Source of the DNA: Callipepla californica brunnescens
Lineage: Eukaryota > Chordata > Aves > Galliformes > Odontophoridae
Direction of reading: 5' to 3'
DNA length: 64,000 bases
Assembly (NCBI GenBank): GCA_023055505.1
Contig: JALIRH010000007.1
Location: 27,881,720 to 27,945,719, forward strand
A program made the position numbers and the translations under genes. Shown one piece after another: positions 60,318 through 64,000 of this stretch (position 1 is its first letter; every line of letters starts with the position of its first letter). The notes beneath the pieces are model-generated. The model saw only the letters and a program-made list of their open reading frames with translations. It was not told the DNA's origin and made no database searches.

Positions 60318-60567
60318 AAGAGGGTAGATTTAGGTTAGAAGTTAGGAGGAAAATTTTTAGTTGGAGTGTGATGAGGCACTGGAACAGATCAGCCAGAGAA
60401 GCTGTGGATGCCCCATCCCTGGAGACATTCAAGGCCAGGTTGGATGGAGCCTTGGACAGCCTGATCTGGTGGGTGGCAGCTTAGACCACGACAGGTAGTT
60501 GGAAATGGGTGGGCTTTAAGTTTCTGTCCAGCCCAAATCATTCTGTGATTCCATGATTCTATGAAGG
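60318..60567 (+). mobile_element. CR1 LINE 3' end
   Basis: Sense CR1: TTAGGTTAGAAGTTAGGAGG, GATGAGGCACTGGAACAGAT, CATCCCTGGAGACATTCAAG, GCCAGGTTGGATGGAGCCTT and the tail CATTCTGTGATTCCATGATT. About 250 bases with the complete 3' terminus; non-coding. Confidence 0.94.
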
Positions 60568-63500
60568 AAGGCTTTTGCCTTGACTCTCTCCAATTAGCTC
60601 AGGCGCTGACTGTGCTTTCTGCACACACCAGGCAGTGTTGACCCCCATGCCTTTCCATACCTACCCAGTGCCTGGAGATGAAGGCATGAGTCCTAATCTC
60701 AAGGCTGAAATTGCAGAAGTGCCAAATACTCTTTGTTTCACACCCAATCAAGTTTTAGGTAACTCCTTGCAATCCTATTGGTAATTCAATCTTGATCTGC
60801 ATAAAGAGCTTTCATGGGATAAATTCATTTTGCAAGCCTATTAAATGCATGCACACGGGCATTGTACATTCGTTTCCTCTTCTAGCCAATGACAACTAGA
60901 TTTCTTTTCATCTAGTAACCCTAGAATTTCTTCTGTTCAGGGTGAAGAGCAGCACAGAACAGTGAGCTCTACCATTCAATTAAATACAGTGTGAGAAAGT
61001 ATTTCCATTTGTTTGCTTGAAACCTACTGCCCGATAACTTTATCAGATAGCCACAGTTCTTGTGTTGTGAAAAAAAATCAATTGCTATTCTCTATTCATT
61101 TTCACTGAAGCACCAAGTCATGTGTATGCTTCCAGCAGAGGCTCAGGTCTTATCTTTTATTGCGTGCTGAAAAATCTTAAGCTATGCTTTTCTTTCCTCA
61201 GAGAAGCTGTTCCATATCTCCTATCTCTGTATTTTTCTAATTTACTGTATTTTGAAACAGTGATGACATGCACTGCAAGCAATACTAAAAATGTCTGTAT
61301 ACACTTTTGTATAGCACCATAACGTTTTCCCAGTTTGCTCTTGCCCTGAGATGCAGAGAAACGTTTGCATGCCTGAGCACCTGAGCACTCCTTTTAGCTG
61401 CACTACCTAGATGATTAAAAGGTATAAAATACAAATACGTAAACATTTTGCAGTCTGCTGCAGCATTCATACTACTGACCACATGCTTTGCAGTCTAGCC
61501 GCCAGTCTGAGCCTCTCCAAGCACTGAGAGGTATTTTCAAGCAGCTATTCACATCAGCATCAAGAGCTCTTTCGTGACTCGTAAGAAATAAATCAGACGT
61601 TGTGGATGGGCATGCATGGCTAACATTGTTTTCTCCTTGTGTTTGATTATGTTTTTATTTGCACTCAACATCACCTGCAAGCTTATTGCCCAATTATTTA
61701 TTGTTCTGGTGCCAAGTTTTGCAGTCACCTTTAGATGTGAGTATCCTGATTTATTCTGTATTATCTTCAGGCTGTGTAGCACTTATAACTTTTCTATCAC
61801 TACTTCATGGCACTCATACTAATGGCCTCTGCGCATGCTTACAGTATGTATTGGATGGTCCTGATACAGAGCTTCATGCACCTCACTGGAAACCTCATCT
61901 CTAATGCTTAGTCTTTGGCCTCTTGCATATTACCCTGAGAAAATAAAAATACTTTCTACCCATGACAGCCCAATTTCTTTAAGAGATGGTGGTGGAAACT
62001 TTTGTGCTCTATATGGACCAGATCACCTTTTCCCAGTGTTCTTTCTTGACTCCTGCAAAGTGCTCCAGCAGCAGCCCAAGATGCCTGTGCTGAATTGGAA
62101 GTATATGAGGGAAGCAAGAGATGGGTCTGTGCTCAATATGGCAGCTAGCAAAACTGACAAAAATCAATCATTAAAATGTCCCAAATACTAGAATTACTCC
62201 AAGCAGAGAGGACCACCAAAACCAATGAAAGATGTTCAACAGGTTTTATTAGTGAGAAATGTGTGATTGCCATCTTCAGTTTGTACAGTTCTGTGAGTCT
62301 TGGAAAGGAGACTGAAAAAGTGAAAAGGATTAGTGAGAAAACTAAGACAATCCAAAAATAGATTGCAAGAAAACTAAGATTGTTGAAGGACGCATGGATG
62401 TTTGGTGGCTGGTATCTAAGGACTATCTGGTTGAACAACTGAAATAGTTTGAGCAAGGGACTAAAATCTGCAAAACCCATGTCTGTATTCATGGGGACTC
62501 AAAGTATTCAGCCCTACTGGCATGCACAGTGCTGTCTAGAGATGAAAACTTTGTGTACACAAAAAAACATGTTGCTGGACCTATATGTAACTCTGGGTTC
62601 TGAAACTATTTCCTAACACCCCCATATGAAACTGATCCAACTGCCTTTTATAGCCATTAGACCAGCTACATCCTCAATACATGACCCAGGAAACGAAGCT
62701 GTCACCACATCAGAGTCCTATATATTACTGGTTGCAAGGCATTTGCACAGTAGGCAACAGCAAGTTGACTAAAATGATGGGAAGCCTCAGCACAGCCAGA
62801 CTTACAAAAGGTAGTAAAAATTCAGACAGCTGAAGAAAATTATTGAATTCTAGACAGGCTTTGAGAAGCTAAATGAGTACAATGGATGCTTTACCATCTA
62901 GAAAGCTGTAACACGCTACTGGCTGCACTGGATGTAATGTTTTGGAGTTTAAAAATAGGCTGCTTCTATTGCTCCTTCTGCTTCCCCAGGAGTGCTGAGA
63001 ACATTCAGTACTTATTAAAGAAGGCATTAAAAAGAAGTTGAGGTTTGCATATTTCTTTCTGTGACTTATGCCAGAATAACCATTTATAACTGTTCTTGTG
63101 AGGAGTCAGATGGCAACATAAAATGGAAAGGAGGGGATATAACCCTTGATGGATCATGCGACTTACTTCTGCATGGGAGTCTGGGGGCTCCTGTTCTAGG
63201 CCAAGAGAACCCCTCCACATCCTGCCCTTTTTTCACAGCATTTCTGCAACAGACCCAGGAACTGGCTAACTTCTGAGGCCATGTTCCAGGGGGAAGAAAT
63301 AGGAAAAATCTCATGTTCCAAGACAAAAGGTCAAAAGAATAGAAAAGGGCAATAAGCACACTGGAAGTCACAAGAAAGTAGATCTCAACGTTTTCTTTTG
63401 AACTGTGATATAATGGATCTAAATTCTAGACAAGCACCAGCCAGCCCAGAGATGTTGGTCATCACAGTGAACTGTTACAATTGCATGTAAAAATGTCCTC

Positions 63501-64000
63501 AGGGATATTTTATGGGACATGAGGCCCCAGAAAAATTCCAGGGGAGCTGTGTCACAAAAACACTGCAGACCTCATCTATATCTGCAGGTTTTTCAAAACC
63601 TTGCGGCTTAAGCTTGGCTTGCATGTCCCTGTATTTGGTGTAGTGCTGCACAGAGAAGACTTAAGGATGTGCATGAGACTTCCCACAAAGGATTAAGCAG
63701 AGATGAGGAGAGAAGGTCTTTAATGACTTTGTATTCACGAGTCCTGGAAAACATCTTTGCATTTTACAGCAGCAACTTGTAATTAGTGTTTCAACAAATT
63801 TCTTTTTATGGAGGTGACTCCTATTATTTTTGCTCTGCAAATGTTTTGTTTGCATGCAAAGCCTCCTATCACGACTGAGCTCCCCAGGGGGCTGGAGTCA
63901 GATAGAACAGAACAGAGCAACTTTAACGTCACTCCATGGACACAGAGGAGCATTTGGGGTTTCAAGGGATGCCACCATGTCTCATCAAAGTGCTGATTCT
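60568..64000. other. Unique AT-rich DNA to the window end
   Basis: No CR1, LTR or gene is recognised. Minus frame 62492-62145 (115 codons) and plus frame 61904-62191 (95 codons) match no family I know. No microsatellite longer than a few units was seen. Confidence 0.45.

Overview
The window looks like ordinary vertebrate nuclear DNA from a bird, probably a galliform such as chicken. The evidence is about two dozen CR1 LINE fragments on both strands, many ending in the avian CR1 ATTCTRTG-type tail, plus an avian ERVL-type LTR. Base composition is A+T-rich and CpG-poor. There are no operons and no ribosome binding sites. No reading frame looks like an intact cellular gene; the longest is 201 codons and matches nothing I recognise. 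The organism assignment is inference from repeat content, and I cannot name the locus.

Layout. Positions 1-9890 are mostly single-copy-looking DNA, with one small two-copy repeat (1755-1860 and 2226-2376), old CR1 scraps and a very old LINE relic near 5.55-5.86 kb. Positions 9890-15350 are a CR1-dense block with opposed fragments and a CR1 inserted inside another CR1. Positions 15350-19916 are AT-rich and nearly repeat-free. At 19917-20785 one LTR is inserted inside an older LTR of the same family, with an imperfect 5-bp target duplication. From 21.6 to 31.1 kb CR1 fragments alternate with unique DNA. From 31.1 to 46.3 kb the sequence is mostly unique, with three short CR1 pieces, a 31-base poly(A) run and some candidate conserved or CpG-retaining segments. 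From 46.3 to 60.6 kb lie the largest CR1 pieces: RT-bearing copies at 47.2-48.3 and 51.4-52.2 kb, a 3' end at 53.2-53.8 kb, and a copy with EN-end sequence joined to 3' sequence at 55.8-56.8 kb. The last 3.4 kb is unique.

No genes here work together. The CR1 reverse transcriptase fragments are dead: they are truncated and carry stops and frameshifts, and one has lost both catalytic aspartates. CR1 covers very roughly 10 kb. The interest lies in the insertion history (nested LTR, nested CR1, mosaic and 3'-less CR1 copies), two copies of an old palindromic repeat, a perfect 13-bp hairpin, an exon-like 93-bp segment and a CpG-retaining patch. I found no convincing undescribed biological system.
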